A stretch of 37,221 nucleotides of DNA from Pseudomonadota bacterium (GCA_021777555.1 JAJYDK010000038.1:1-37221); one strand, 5' to 3'; shown: positions 6,843 to 16,805, numbered from the stretch's first letter. Notes: generated by a model from the sequence alone, not told the origin. A program made the numbers and translations.

Positions 6843-7069
6843 GTGCCGTGCTCCAGCGTCTTCAGTCTCCCGATCATCGCTTCCACGCGGGTGCGCACCT
6901 GTTCGTTCTTCTGCAGGAGCGTGGCGCGCTCACTGGCGAGTGATTCGTGGCGCTGGCGCAGCGCGCGGTTCTCCTCGCGCAGCTGCTCCATCGCCGCGAG
7001 CAGCTCTTCGATGCGCCCGGTGAGGCGGGAGAGCTCGGTATCCAGAGGTGACTTTGCGGTGTCGCTCAT
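6839..7069 (-). CDS. ZapB-like coiled-coil protein (TIGR02449 family)
   Basis: A 76-residue protein, nearly all coiled coil: LSRLTGRIEELLAAMEQLRE, ENRALRQRHESLASERATLL and KNEQVRTRVEAMIGRL show heptad hydrophobics. Small proteins of this family sit directly before zapA in gammaproteobacteria and are thought to work with it in Z-ring assembly, as ZapB does in E. coli; that role is inferred from position and shape. The ATG at 7069 (MSDTAKSPLD) is favoured over an upstream in-frame ATG at 7153 because the promoter's -10 box lies between them, 9 nt from 7069. Its stop overlaps the zapA start by 4 bases. Confidence 0.9.
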   Translation of the reverse strand: MSDTAKSPLDTELSRLTGRIEELLAAMEQLREENRALRQRHESLASERATLLQKNEQVRTRVEAMIGRLKTLEHGT

Positions 7070-7078
7070 GCAGGAGCG

Positions 7079-7108
7079 ACTATAGTGCCGCGCTCTCGAT
7101 GGGGTCAA
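7079..7108 (-). promoter_or_regulatory. Promoter of the ZapB-like/zapA unit
   Basis: Minus strand: TTGACC (7108-7103), 18 bp, TATAGT (7084-7079). Both boxes match five and five of six consensus bases. The start would fall near 7072, only about 3 nt before the ATG at 7069, so the mRNA is leaderless or almost so. It is divergent from ygfB. Confidence 0.75.
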
Positions 7109-7151
7109 TCGGGGGTAATCAGGGGCTCCATAAGGCATAATGAGGATCCAC

Positions 7152-7718
7152 ATGATCCAGGCGAACTACGCGGAGATTCAGCGCGTTCTGGTCGACGAGC
7201 GCTCGTTGACCGATGCGGCCGAGGCCCATGGGACGCTCGCAGGCTGCCTGTGCGCGGCGGCGGGCTACCGCTTCGAGGACTGGCTGCTCGATATTCTCCC
7301 CAGCGGCCAGGCGCAACCGGCCGCGGCGATGGCGCTGCAGGCGCTGTTCGCCTCGACGGCAGGCTCGCTCGCGGGCCTGGACATGGCGTTCGAGCCATTG
7401 CTGCCGCGGGACAGCGAGCCCCTCGTCGAGCGCACCGGCGCATTGGCCACCTGGTGTCAGGGGTTTCTCTACGGGCTCGGCTCGGGCTGCGGCGCGACAC
7501 AGGATGTGGCCGGTCTGCCGGGAGAGGTGGGCCAGGTCGTCACCGACCTCATCGAGATCAGCGGCGCCGCAGTCGATCCGCTGCAAACTGACGAGTCGAA
7601 CGAATCGGCCTACGCGGAGCTCGTCGAGTTCGTGCGGGTGGGCGTGCAGGTCGTGTTCGAGGAGCTGGCGCCGTTGCGGCAATCGCGTCCGTCCCCCAAG
7701 GGAGCATCCTTCCATTGA
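7152..7718 (+). CDS. ygfB: YgfB (UPF0149) family protein
   Basis: A 188-residue, helical, cytosolic protein of the UPF0149/YecA_N family. Signatures: AEAHGTLAGCLCA, WCQGFLYGLG, and the acidic LTDESNESAYAELVEFVRVGVQ-type C-terminus. In Pseudomonas aeruginosa YgfB has been linked to control of cell-wall amidase expression and beta-lactam tolerance; whether that holds here is unknown. The ATG at 7152 (MIQANYAEI) is preferred to the in-frame ATG at 7140, because GAGG lies 8 nt ahead and a CATAAT box at 7136-7141 would start transcription near 7148. It heads the pepP-ubiH-ubiI operon, as in E. coli; its TGA overlaps the TTG start of pepP. Confidence 0.9.
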   Translation: MIQANYAEIQRVLVDERSLTDAAEAHGTLAGCLCAAAGYRFEDWLLDILPSGQAQPAAAMALQALFASTAGSLAGLDMAFEPLLPRDSEPLVERTGALATWCQGFLYGLGSGCGATQDVAGLPGEVGQVVTDLIEISGAAVDPLQTDESNESAYAELVEFVRVGVQVVFEELAPLRQSRPSPKGASFH

Positions 7719-9055
7719 GCGCAAGACCCCAGAAGACCACTCATCGCGGCGACGAGTTCGCCCACCGTCGCGCCGCCCTCATGCGTCATATGGGGCGCGA
7801 CTCGATCGCCATCGTTCCTGCCGCGCCGGTGCGTCGGCGCAACAACGACGTCGAGTACGCCTACCGGCAAGACAGTGATTTTCACTACCTCACCGGGTTC
7901 GGAGAGCCGGAATCGGTCGCGGTGCTCATTCCCGGACGCGCGCAGGCTGAATACATCCTGTTCGTCCGCGACCGCGATCCGGCGCGCGAGACGTGGGACG
8001 GACATCGCGCGGGACCCGCGGGCGCAAGACGCTCCTACGGCGCGGATGATGCGTTCCCCATCACCGACATGGATGAAATTCTCCCCGGGCTCATGGAGAA
8101 CCGCACCAAGGTCTTCTACGCCATGGGCATCTATCCGGAGTTCGACCAACGGGTTGTGGGCTGGGTCAATGGCCTGCGCACCCAGGCGCGAAACGGCCGG
8201 CACCCTCCGCAGGAGATGGTCGCGCTCGATCAGGTCCTGCACGAGCTGAGGCTCCACAAGTCCCGTGCGGAGATCGGACTGATGCGCGAGTCGGCACGCA
8301 TCGCCGCGCGGGCGCACGTGCGGGCCATGCGGTTCTGCCGCCCGGGCCGTACGGAATACGAAGTGATGGCGGAAATCGTGCACGAGTTCCGCCTGCACAA
8401 TGCCGACACCTCGTACCACCCCATCGTCGGCAGCGGGGCCAATAGCTGCATCCTGCACTACCACGAGAACGATCAGCGGTTGCGCGAGGGCGATGTGCTG
8501 CTGATCGACGCCGGATGCGAGCACCGCTACTACGCCTCGGACATCACCCGGACCATCCCGGTCGGCGGACGCTTCACGCCTGAGCAGCGTGCGGTGTACG
8601 AGGTGGTGCTCGAGGCCAACCGGGCGGCGATCGCGAAGGTGCGGCCCGGAAACCATTGGAATGAGCCGCACGAGGCCGCCGTCCGTGTCGTCACCCAGGG
8701 ACTGGTGAAGCTCGGACTGCTGAAGGGCCGTCCCTCGAAACTCGAGCGCGACGGGGCGTACCGGCGGTTCTTCATGCATCGCACTGGTCATTGGTTGGGC
8801 ATGGACGTACACGATGTCGGGGACTACAAGATTGGAGATGAGTGGCGGGTGCTCGAGCCGGGCATGGTGCTCACCGTCGAGCCGGGCATCTATGTCCCGG
8901 TGGGCGCGCGCGGCGTGCCCAAGCGGTTCCACGGGATCGGGGTGCGCATCGAAGACGATGTCGTGGTGACTCGAACCGGCGCCGAAGTGCTGAGCGAGGG
9001 CGCGCCGAAGGACGCGGATGAGATCGAGTCACTCATGGCCGCGGGTCATGGCTGA
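7715..9055 (+). CDS. pepP: Xaa-Pro aminopeptidase P
   Basis: A dimanganese peptidase that removes the N-terminal residue from peptides with proline in position two. The product has 446 residues, with the N-terminal domain (about 1-175) and the pita-bread catalytic domain (about 180-440). All metal ligands are present: Asp265 and Asp276 (DAGCEHRYYASD), His359 (HRTGHWLG), Glu389 (TVEPGIY) and Glu413 (VRIEDD); His355 and His366 match the proton-shuttle histidines of E. coli PepP. Translation starts at TTG, overlapping the ygfB stop as TTGA, with GGGAG about a dozen bases upstream. The end overlaps ubiH by 8 bp. Confidence 0.96.
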   Translation: MSARPQKTTHRGDEFAHRRAALMRHMGRDSIAIVPAAPVRRRNNDVEYAYRQDSDFHYLTGFGEPESVAVLIPGRAQAEYILFVRDRDPARETWDGHRAGPAGARRSYGADDAFPITDMDEILPGLMENRTKVFYAMGIYPEFDQRVVGWVNGLRTQARNGRHPPQEMVALDQVLHELRLHKSRAEIGLMRESARIAARAHVRAMRFCRPGRTEYEVMAEIVHEFRLHNADTSYHPIVGSGANSCILHYHENDQRLREGDVLLIDAGCEHRYYASDITRTIPVGGRFTPEQRAVYEVVLEANRAAIAKVRPGNHWNEPHEAAVRVVTQGLVKLGLLKGRPSKLERDGAYRRFFMHRTGHWLGMDVHDVGDYKIGDEWRVLEPGMVLTVEPGIYVPVGARGVPKRFHGIGVRIEDDVVVTRTGAEVLSEGAPKDADEIESLMAAGHG

Positions 9056-10298
9056 TCTCATCGAGCGGCGCGCTCGCGGGGCAACGCGCGAGTTCGACGT
9101 TGCAGTCATCGGGGGCGGCCTGGTGGGTGCGAGCTTCGCGCTCGGGCTTTCCGGCACCGGTGTGCGCGTGTTGCTCGTCGAGACCGTGGCGCCGGACTCC
9201 GCCGCGCAGCCGAGTTTCGATGAGCGCACCACGGCGCTCGGAAACGCCAGCCGGCGCATCTTCCAGGGGCTCGGCATCTGGGATCGCCTCGCGCCCGAGG
9301 CGGCCGAGATCCGCGCCATTCACGTCTCCGATGCCGGCCGGTTCGGCTGCGCGCGGCTCAGCGCGAGCGAGCAGGGCATCGAGGCGTTCGGCTATGTCAT
9401 TCCCAACAGGGTGATCGGAGCGGCGCTGTGGCGGGGCCTCGCTGCAGCACACGGGGTGGAGAGCCGCGTTCCTGCGCGGATCGAAAATCTTGCGATCACC
9501 GGCGAGGGTGCCGAATTCACCGTGGTGAGCGAGTCCGGCGGCCCTGAGCATGTCCGCTCGAGGCTGGTGGTGGCGGCCGATGGCGCGCACTCGCTGGTCC
9601 GTACCGCCGCCGGTATCGAGGCGGACGTCGAGGATTACGATCAGGTGGCCATCGCGGCTCCCGTCGTCACGGACCGGCCTCACGATGGCACCGCCTACGA
9701 GCGCTTCACGCCCTCCGGGCCCGTGGCCGTGCTGCCGCTTCACGGCGGCGGCTACGGAACGGTATGGGCCAGCGCTCCGGGTCGGGCCGCCGAGCTGTTG
9801 GCGCTGAGCGATGCGGCGTACCTCGGTGAACTGCAAGAGCGATTCGGTTGGCGGGCGGGGCGGTTCGTGCGCCTGGGGCGCCGTGCATCCTATCCCCTGA
9901 AACTGGCGAGGGCCTGCGCGACCGTCGCGCCCAGGACCGTGCTGATCGGCAACGCTGCCCAGGCGTTGCACCCGATCGCCGGCCAGGGATTCAATCTCGG
10001 GCTGCGCGATGCGGCGCTGCTTGCCGAGTTCATCGCCGGCGCCACGGATGACGTCGGTGCGCCGGCCCTGCTGCAGCGCTTCAGCGAGGCTCGTGCCCTG
10101 GATCGAGGTGGCGTGGTGCGTTTCACCGATTCCCTGGTGCGTCTCTTCGGCAGCCGCATCCCGGGCGTGTCACTGCTGCGCAACCTGGGACTTCTCGTAT
10201 TCGATCTGTCGCCACCGGCGAAGCGGGAGCTCGCCCGAGTCAGTCTCGGATTCGGTGGACCGGCGCCGCGGCTGGCGCGGGGCTTGCCGCTCAAATGA
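9048..10298 (+). CDS. ubiH: UbiH-type FAD ubiquinone-ring hydroxylase
   Basis: A flavoprotein monooxygenase of ubiquinone synthesis, by homology the C1 hydroxylase acting on 2-octaprenylphenol-type rings. The 416-residue protein has the GxGxxG FAD motif (VIGGGLVGASFAL, residues 20-32), the DERTTAL segment, the second FAD/NADH site (AADGAHSLVR) and the GNAAQALHPIAGQGFNLGLRD motif. The C-terminal DRGGVVRFTDSLVRLF is typical of UbiH rather than UbiI/UbiF. The ATG at 9048 overlaps the pepP stop; a longer in-frame start at 9018 adds ten unconserved residues. Its TGA overlaps the next start as ATGA, so the two hydroxylases are coupled. Confidence 0.93.
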   Translation: MADLIERRARGATREFDVAVIGGGLVGASFALGLSGTGVRVLLVETVAPDSAAQPSFDERTTALGNASRRIFQGLGIWDRLAPEAAEIRAIHVSDAGRFGCARLSASEQGIEAFGYVIPNRVIGAALWRGLAAAHGVESRVPARIENLAITGEGAEFTVVSESGGPEHVRSRLVVAADGAHSLVRTAAGIEADVEDYDQVAIAAPVVTDRPHDGTAYERFTPSGPVAVLPLHGGGYGTVWASAPGRAAELLALSDAAYLGELQERFGWRAGRFVRLGRRASYPLKLARACATVAPRTVLIGNAAQALHPIAGQGFNLGLRDAALLAEFIAGATDDVGAPALLQRFSEARALDRGGVVRFTDSLVRLFGSRIPGVSLLRNLGLLVFDLSPPAKRELARVSLGFGGPAPRLARGLPLK

Positions 10299-11560
10299 GC
10301 GCAGCGAACGCAGCTCACCGATGGGATGTGCTGATCGCCGGCGGCGGTCCCGTGGGCGCGTGCGCCGCCGCGCTGCTGCAGCGCGCACTGGGTACGGGCC
10401 GACGGGCGCTGAAGATCGCGGTGCTCGAGCCGAACAGGCCGAAACCGATCGAGAGCGAGGCGCCGCTCGATGCGCGGGTGTCGGCGCTCTCGCGCGCCAG
10501 CGAGCACATACTGAGGGCGGCCGGCGCATGGGACCTGATGCCGCACGCGCGGCTTGGCTCCTTCGAGCGCATGGTCGTATGGCCCGAGAGGCTGCCGGCG
10601 CGCAGCCGCGATGCACTGACGTTCGATGCGGCCTACGCGGGAGAGCCGAACCTCGGCTACATCGCCGAAAATCGCCTGGTTCAATGGGCGACGCTCGAGG
10701 CCTTCGAGTCCGCGGGAGGTACGGTGATCGCGGGCGGATTTTCCCGTCTGCGCATAGAGGATGAGCGGGTCGAGATCGAGGCGGGCGCGGGAACCCTCAC
10801 GTGTGCGCTGATCATCGGCGCGGACGGAGCGCGCTCCAGAGTGCGTGAGTCCGCGGGCCTGCACTCGCACGCCCGGAGCTATCGCCAGACGGCGATCGTC
10901 GCCAACGTGCTGACGGCGCTCCCGCATGAGAGCACCGCCTGGCAACGGTTCCTCGGCGCCGGAACCCTGGCATTTCTTCCGCTTGCGGACGGATCGAGCT
11001 CCATCGTCTGGTCGGTGGACGAGAGCCTCGCGGCGCCGTTGCTCGCGATGCCGCAAGAAGAATTCGAAAAGGAGCTGCTCCGCGCATCCGACGGCGTGCT
11101 CGGGGCCGTCACACTGCGGACCGACCGCGCGGCGCTGCCACTCGGCAGGCTGACCGCGGAGCGCTTCACCGTCAACCGCTGCGCGCTCATCGGCGATGCG
11201 GCTCACGTGGTGCATCCGCTCGCGGGTCAGGGCGTAAATCTGGGTCTGTTGGATGCGGCGGCGCTCGCGGAGTGCATTGGCGATGCCTGCCGCGTGGGCG
11301 AGGATCCCGGCGCCCCAGGCGTGCTGCGCCGCTACGAGCGCTGGCGCAAGAGCGAGATCGCTCCCATGGCGCTGGCCATCGATGGATTCAATCGCTTCCT
11401 CGCCCACGGCGCAGGGCCTCTCTCGAGGCTGGCGCAGCGGGGGCTCACCTGGGTGAACCGCAGCGACGAGGTGAAGCGCTTCTTCATCCACCACGCACTC
11501 GGTCTGTCAGGCGAACTGCCTGCCGCGGCGCGGGTGGGCGCGAGGTCGGACCGAGCCTGA
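10295..11560 (+). CDS. ubiI: UbiI/VisC-type FAD ubiquinone-ring hydroxylase
   Basis: The second flavin hydroxylase of the ubiquinone pathway; UbiI adds the C5 hydroxyl in E. coli. The 421-residue product shows LIAGGGPVGACAAALL (FAD), LDARVSALSRAS, GADGARSRVRE and GDAAHVVHPLAGQGVNLGLLD, plus the UbiI/UbiF-like end LRRYERWRKSE and ALAIDGFNRFL. The order ygfB-pepP-ubiH-ubiI matches E. coli and supports UbiI, but UbiF or a broad-range UbiM-like function cannot be ruled out from sequence alone. An insertion around residues 28-36 (ALGTGRRALK) sits between the first strand and the cofactor loop. Confidence 0.88.
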   Translation: MSAANAAHRWDVLIAGGGPVGACAAALLQRALGTGRRALKIAVLEPNRPKPIESEAPLDARVSALSRASEHILRAAGAWDLMPHARLGSFERMVVWPERLPARSRDALTFDAAYAGEPNLGYIAENRLVQWATLEAFESAGGTVIAGGFSRLRIEDERVEIEAGAGTLTCALIIGADGARSRVRESAGLHSHARSYRQTAIVANVLTALPHESTAWQRFLGAGTLAFLPLADGSSSIVWSVDESLAAPLLAMPQEEFEKELLRASDGVLGAVTLRTDRAALPLGRLTAERFTVNRCALIGDAAHVVHPLAGQGVNLGLLDAAALAECIGDACRVGEDPGAPGVLRRYERWRKSEIAPMALAIDGFNRFLAHGAGPLSRLAQRGLTWVNRSDEVKRFFIHHALGLSGELPAAARVGARSDRA

Positions 11561-11572
11561 GCGAGAGCGCCA

Positions 11573-11773
11573 ATGAATGCGTATCTTGCGACTACCGGCG
11601 CGTTGTTTGGACTGCTTGCCCTGCTGCATGCGTGGAACTTGGTCTTGGAATGGAGCGGTCCCCGCCTCGACCTGTACCTCACGGCAGCCCTCGGTGCCGT
11701 TGCCGCGGCCCTGTCCATCTGGGAGTGGGTCCTGCTGGAGAAAGCGACGCGGGGCGCTCGCGCGCTCAACTGA
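11573..11773 (+). CDS. Small two-helix membrane protein, unknown function
   Basis: A 66-residue product that I do not recognise. It has two hydrophobic segments, about residues 4-23 (YLATTGALFGLLALLHAWNL) and 33-54 (LDLYLTAALGAVAAALSIWEWV), and a basic tail. It begins 12 bp after ubiI on the same strand and ends 8 bp inside the convergent phhB gene, so it looks like the last cistron of the ubi operon. The start lacks a strong ribosome site. Codon third positions are GC-rich as in real genes here, and the clean two-helix pattern favours a real protein. Position invites, but does not prove, a link to membrane quinone enzymes. Confidence 0.65.
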   Translation: MNAYLATTGALFGLLALLHAWNLVLEWSGPRLDLYLTAALGAVAAALSIWEWVLLEKATRGARALN

Positions 11774-12104
11774 GCGGAATCTGATCGATCTTCGCCGCGC
11801 AGATGAAGTCGTTCTCGGAGAGACCCTTGATCGCGTGCGTGGTGTACTGCACCCGGCAGTAGTGGTAACCCACCTCGAGGTCGGGGTGGTGGTCCTCGAT
11901 GTTGGCGATGTGGGCCACGGCGTTCACGAAGCTCATGGTCCGGTAGAAGTCCTTGAAGCGAAATTCGCGCCTGAGGCAGGGTCCCTCCTTGGAGAGAACC
12001 CATTCGGGCGAGAGCTGCTTCGCGAGCGCTCCGGCCTGCTCGCGCGTGAGCGGCGGCATGCCGCCCTCACACGGGACGCACCTCTTTTCGGTCAGCTCGC
12101 TCAT
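11766..12104 (-). CDS. phhB: Pterin-4a-carbinolamine dehydratase
   Basis: Dehydrates 4a-hydroxytetrahydrobiopterin so that it can be recycled after aromatic hydroxylation (PhhB/DCoH). The 112-residue product has the family signature FVNAVAHIANIEDHHPDLEV, followed by VQYTTHAIKGLSENDF; the His-His-Pro core and the later His and Asp are in place. An N-terminal KRCVPCEGG segment with two cysteines is common in proteobacterial members. The ATG at 12104 is chosen over 12119 because AGGGG lies 6 nt ahead. It follows ispG by 51 bp on the same strand. No phenylalanine hydroxylase is in the window, so the partner enzyme is elsewhere or the protein has another role. Confidence 0.94.
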   Translation of the reverse strand: MSELTEKRCVPCEGGMPPLTREQAGALAKQLSPEWVLSKEGPCLRREFRFKDFYRTMSFVNAVAHIANIEDHHPDLEVGYHYCRVQYTTHAIKGLSENDFICAAKIDQIPLS

Positions 12105-12155
12105 GGACGCCCCTCGCAAGTGTCGGTTACGCGCGGCGCAATGCGTGATGCGCGC

Positions 12156-13403
<1,248 letters not shown>

Positions 13404-13442
13404 GGATACCTGCCAGTACTGATGGAGCGTCCTCGGCCCTGA

Positions 13443-13471
13443 ATTCTACAAGCATGGGCCGGCGGGGTCGA
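13443..13471 (-). promoter_or_regulatory. Sigma70-type promoter of ispG
   Basis: Minus strand: TCGACC (13471-13466), 17 bp, TAGAAT (13448-13443). The start should be near 13436, leaving a leader of about 33 nt to the ispG ATG. The spacing is ideal and the -10 differs from consensus at one base. Confidence 0.65.
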
Positions 13472-13562
13472 AACGAGCCTTGACCAGACCTGAGTCCGGG
13501 CGCGAGAAGGCCGATGCACCCCCCGTTGTCGCTTCCCGGCTGCACCGGGGCGCATGGGAGGC

Positions 13563-13590
13563 TTCAGTCTCGCCAAAAGACTGGTATCAT
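13563..13590 (+). promoter_or_regulatory. Probable promoter of the glycine riboswitch/gcv operon
   Basis: TATCAT at 13585-13590 is a good -10; TTCAGT at 13563-13568, 16 bp upstream, is a weak -35. Transcription would begin near 13597, just before the riboswitch. The spacer holds an inverted repeat (AGTCT/AGACT, 13566-13582) that could bind a regulator; no activator such as GcvA can be assigned. Confidence 0.5.
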
Positions 13591-13604
13591 CCGGTTGCCC
13601 CGGA

Positions 13605-13850
13605 AATCGGTCTGCATGGAGAGAGTCCGGCCGCGCGCAGCGTCAAGCTCCGCGCCGGAACGCCGAAGGCGCAAATTCCGCCCGGAAACGCTCAGGCACA
13701 CGAACGGCAGATTGTGAAGGCGAAAGTCTTCGCGGGGACTCTGGAGAGCGGCGGGTGCCTCGGGGCACCCACCCACCGAAGGGGAGTGGCGCCGTGCGTG
13801 CGCCCAATCTCTCAGGTCACCGGACAGAGGGGCGGCAGAGAACCTGCCGC
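13605..13850 (+). promoter_or_regulatory. Tandem glycine riboswitch
   Basis: Two glycine aptamers in series ahead of gcvT. Aptamer 1 (13611-13711) is closed by TCTGC/GCAGA and has GGAGAG (13618), GCCGAAGGCGCAA (13662-13674) and AAACGCTCAGGCAC. Aptamer 2 (about 13738-13830) is closed by CTCT/AGAG and has GGAGAG (13743), CCACCGAAGGGG and ATCTCTCAGGTCACCGGAC. A linker of about 26 nt joins them. A hairpin GCGGCAG/CTGCCGC (13832-13850) lies between aptamer 2 and the ribosome site at 13862 and is probably part of the expression platform; it has no T-tract. Glycine binding is known to switch gcv genes on in other bacteria, matching the operon that follows. Confidence 0.92.
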
Positions 13851-13870
13851 TACTTGACTCTGGAGGATCT

Positions 13871-14953
13871 GTGGCAAGACGAACCCCTCTTTTCTCGCTC
13901 CACCAAACCCTGGGCGCGCGCATCGTCGATTTCGGGGGCTGGGATATGCCCCTGCAATACGGCTCCCAGATCGCCGAGCATCACGCCGTGCGCCGCGGTG
14001 CGGGCGTTTTCGATGTCTCCCACATGTGCGTCGTGGACCTGAAGGGCGCGCAGGCGCGACCCTTCCTCCAGAGGCTCTTCGCCAACGATGTCGGCAAGCT
14101 CGAGGCGCAGGGCAAGGCCCTGTATGGCTGCATGCTCAATGAGGAAGGCGGCGTGGTGGACGATCTCATCGTCTACTTCCTGACCGAGGAGTGGTATCGC
14201 GCCGTCGTCAATGCCGGAACCCGCGACAAGGATCTCGCCTGGATGCGTCGCCATGCGGAGAGTTTTGGCGTCGAGATCATCGAGCGCAGCGATCTCGCCA
14301 TGCTCGCCGTGCAAGGGCCCGAGGCCCCTCGGAAAGTCGCGGCGCTCCTGTCCGTTGCGGGCGCGGAGCGTGCGCTCGCGCTCGGAAATTTCTTCGGCCG
14401 GGAGATCGATGGATGGTTCCTCTCCCGCACTGGCTACACCGGCGAGGACGGTTTCGAGATCATGCTGCCCGGGGCGCAGGCTGCGCCGGTCTGGCGCTCG
14501 CTAAATGCCGCGGGCGTGGTGTCCTGTGGACTGGGAGCACGCGACACGCTGCGGCTCGAGGCCGGAATGAACCTCTACGGCAGCGACATGGACGAGCGTA
14601 CCAATCCCCTGGAGTCGGGCCTCTCCTGGACCGTCGCGATGAGCCCGGGCCGCGCATTCATTGGCCGACAGGCGCTCGAGGCGGCGACTGCGGCCGGTCT
14701 GCAACGCAAGCTCGTCGGTCTGGTGCTGCAAGACCGCGGCGTGCTGCGTGCGCATCAACGGGTGCTCACTCCCGGCGGAGCCGGCGAGATCACCAGCGGG
14801 ACATTCTCCCCGACGCTCGAGCGTTCGATCGCCCTGGCACGCGTTCCGGCGACCGCCGGCGGAACGGTCCAGGTCGAGATCCGCGGCAAGACCCACGATG
14901 CGCGCATCGTCAAACCACCCTTCGTCAGGCACGGCAAGCCGCTCATCGATTGA
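13871..14953 (+). CDS. gcvT: Glycine cleavage system T protein (aminomethyltransferase)
   Basis: Transfers the methylene group from the aminomethyl-lipoyl arm of GcvH to tetrahydrofolate, releasing ammonia. The product has 360 residues, the family length. Visible parts: RTPLFSLHQTLGARIVDFGGWDMPLQY at the N-terminus, GVFDVSHMCVVDL, LPTRTGYTGEDGFEI-type sequence (here SRTGYTGEDGFEIM), the LGARDTLRLEAGMNLYGSDM folate/catalytic region with Asp, and the C-terminal GEITSGTFSPTLERSIALARVP. The start is GTG at 13871, 4 nt after GGAGGATCT, the ribosome site downstream of the riboswitch. First gene of gcvT-gcvH-gcvPA-gcvPB. Confidence 0.97.
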   Translation: MARRTPLFSLHQTLGARIVDFGGWDMPLQYGSQIAEHHAVRRGAGVFDVSHMCVVDLKGAQARPFLQRLFANDVGKLEAQGKALYGCMLNEEGGVVDDLIVYFLTEEWYRAVVNAGTRDKDLAWMRRHAESFGVEIIERSDLAMLAVQGPEAPRKVAALLSVAGAERALALGNFFGREIDGWFLSRTGYTGEDGFEIMLPGAQAAPVWRSLNAAGVVSCGLGARDTLRLEAGMNLYGSDMDERTNPLESGLSWTVAMSPGRAFIGRQALEAATAAGLQRKLVGLVLQDRGVLRAHQRVLTPGGAGEITSGTFSPTLERSIALARVPATAGGTVQVEIRGKTHDARIVKPPFVRHGKPLID

Positions 14954-15033
14954 GTGTCCCGCTGCCGAGCGTACGTCTCGTCACATCGCATCCCTCATTA
15001 ACCGTCACAACCGAAGATTTTCCGGAGCGCCGC

Positions 15034-15423
15034 ATGAGCAAGGTTCCATCCGACCTCAAGTACACACGAACCCACGAGTGGCTGCGCACGCTGCCCGATG
15101 GCAGCGTGCAGATCGGGATCACCGACCACGCCCAGCAGGCCCTCGGGGACCTGGTGTTCGTCGAGGTCCCGGAGACGGGACGCAAGGTCTCGACCGGTGA
15201 GCCGTTCGCGGTGGTCGAGTCCGTCAAGGCCGCCTCCGATGTCTACTCGCCGATCCGCGGCGAGGTGCTGGAGGGCAATCCCGAGCTTGCCTCGACGCCC
15301 GAGGCCGTCAATTCCGATCCCTACGGCAGAGGTTGGTTGGCCCGGGTCAAACTCGCGGATGCGATGCCGGCGCTGCTCACTGCCGCCGAGTACGAGAAGC
15401 TTGCTGCGGAGGAGGGAGACTGA
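15034..15423 (+). CDS. gcvH: Glycine cleavage system H protein (lipoyl carrier)
   Basis: The mobile lipoyl carrier of the glycine cleavage complex. The 129-residue product matches the family: [29 protein letters not shown] N-terminus, then [12 protein letters not shown] and the lipoylation site [13 protein letters not shown] with Lys65. The 80-bp gap after gcvT carries no visible terminator or promoter. CGGAG lies about 8 nt before the ATG. Its TGA shares one base with the ATG of gcvPA (TGATG), which indicates coupled translation. Confidence 0.97.
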   Translation: MSKVPSDLKYTRTHEWLRTLPDGSVQIGITDHAQQALGDLVFVEVPETGRKVSTGEPFAVVESVKAASDVYSPIRGEVLEGNPELASTPEAVNSDPYGRGWLARVKLADAMPALLTAAEYEKLAAEEGD

Positions 15424-16796
15424 TGGCATTCATCCCGCACACGCCCGAGGACGTCAAGGCCATGCTCGCGTCCATCGGCGTGGAGGACATCGAGCGGCTG
15501 TTCGAGGAAATTCCCTCCGGGTTGCGCGTCGGCCCGCTCGAGGGGGTGCCGCAGGCCATGACCGAGATGGAAGTCGGACGGCTGATGAGCGAGCGGGCGC
15601 GCCTCGACGGCCGGCCGCTGTGCTTCATCGGCGCGGGCGCCTACGAGCACCATATCCCCGCGGCAGTGTGGGCCATTGCCACGCGCGGTGAGTTCTACAG
15701 CGCCTACACGCCCTACCAGGCCGAGGCGAGCCAGGGCACGCTGCAACTGCTGTACGAGTATCAGACCATGATGGCGAGCCTCACGGGCATGGAGGTCTCG
15801 AACGCGTCGCTCTACGACGGCGCGAGCGCGCTCGCCGAGGCCAGTCTGATGGCGGTTCGCGCCAACCGCCGCTCGCAATCGCGGCGCATCCTCATGCCCG
15901 CCACCGTGCACCCGCACTACCGGCAGGTGGCGCGCAGCATCGCCGGCAACCAGGGAGTGACGTTCGAGGAGCTGCCGTACTGCCCCGAGCAGGGCTGCAC
16001 GCTCGCCGACGCATTGGCGCGCTATGAGGGCGAGGACATCACGGCACTGGTCATCCCGCAGCCCAACGTGTTCGGCCGACTCGAGGACGTGCACGCGCTC
16101 ACCGATTGGGCGCACGCGCGCAACATCCTGGCGGTGGCCGTCGTCAATCCGGTGTCGCTCGCGCTCCTGACCCCGCCGGGACAGTGGGGAGGCAAGGGCG
16201 CGGATATCGTCGTGGGTGAAGGCCAGCCGCTCGGGATCCCGCTCTCCTCGGGAGGACCCTACTTCGGCTTCATGACGGCCCGGATGGAGCATGTGCGGCA
16301 GATGCCGGGGCGCATCGTCGGCCGTACCGTCGATGCCGCCGGGCGACCGGGCTTCACGCTGACGCTTCAGGCGCGCGAGCAGCACATCCGCCGCGCCAAG
16401 GCCACTTCCAACATCTGCACCAACCAGGGGCTGATGGTGACCGCTGCCACGATCTACCTGTCGATCATGGGGCCGCGGGGTCTGGCGCGCACGGCTGCCG
16501 CCTCGCATGCGCGCGCGGGCGAGCTCATGGCCGCACTGAGCGGCCTGAAGGGTGTGCGACGCGTGTTCCAGGGACCCGTCTTCCACGAAGCCGTCATCGG
16601 CCTCGATCGACCGGTGGCCGGCGTGCTCGAGCGGCTCGCCGCCCGTGGCATCCTGGGCGGCTGGGACCTTTCGCAACACTACCCGGAACTCGGGCCGGCG
16701 CTGCTCGTATGCGCCACCGAGACCAAGACCCCGGCCGATATCGAGCGCTATGCCGCGGCATTGGCCGAGTGTCTGCTCGACACGCGTGCCGCCTGA
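15423..16796 (+). CDS. gcvPA: Glycine dehydrogenase (decarboxylating) subunit 1
   Basis: The N-terminal half of the P protein as a separate 457-residue subunit. It lacks the PLP lysine and forms an alpha2beta2 enzyme with GcvPB. Signatures: [15 protein letters not shown] at the start, [56 protein letters not shown] and [15 protein letters not shown]. The strong ribosome site GGAGGGAG lies right before the TGATG overlap with gcvH. Split GcvP is the usual form in Bacteroidetes-free archaea, Firmicutes and several proteobacterial lines such as Nevskiales; enteric bacteria use a fused GcvP. Confidence 0.96.
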   Translation: MAFIPHTPEDVKAMLASIGVEDIERLFEEIPSGLRVGPLEGVPQAMTEMEVGRLMSERARLDGRPLCFIGAGAYEHHIPAAVWAIATRGEFYSAYTPYQAEASQGTLQLLYEYQTMMASLTGMEVSNASLYDGASALAEASLMAVRANRRSQSRRILMPATVHPHYRQVARSIAGNQGVTFEELPYCPEQGCTLADALARYEGEDITALVIPQPNVFGRLEDVHALTDWAHARNILAVAVVNPVSLALLTPPGQWGGKGADIVVGEGQPLGIPLSSGGPYFGFMTARMEHVRQMPGRIVGRTVDAAGRPGFTLTLQAREQHIRRAKATSNICTNQGLMVTAATIYLSIMGPRGLARTAAASHARAGELMAALSGLKGVRRVFQGPVFHEAVIGLDRPVAGVLERLAARGILGGWDLSQHYPELGPALLVCATETKTPADIERYAAALAECLLDTRAA

Positions 16797-16805
16797 GAGA
16801 CTTCC

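Noticed and set aside
5628..7085. A 485-codon open frame on the plus strand
   Set aside because: Runs opposite fthC, 6S RNA and zapA, all well supported on the minus strand.
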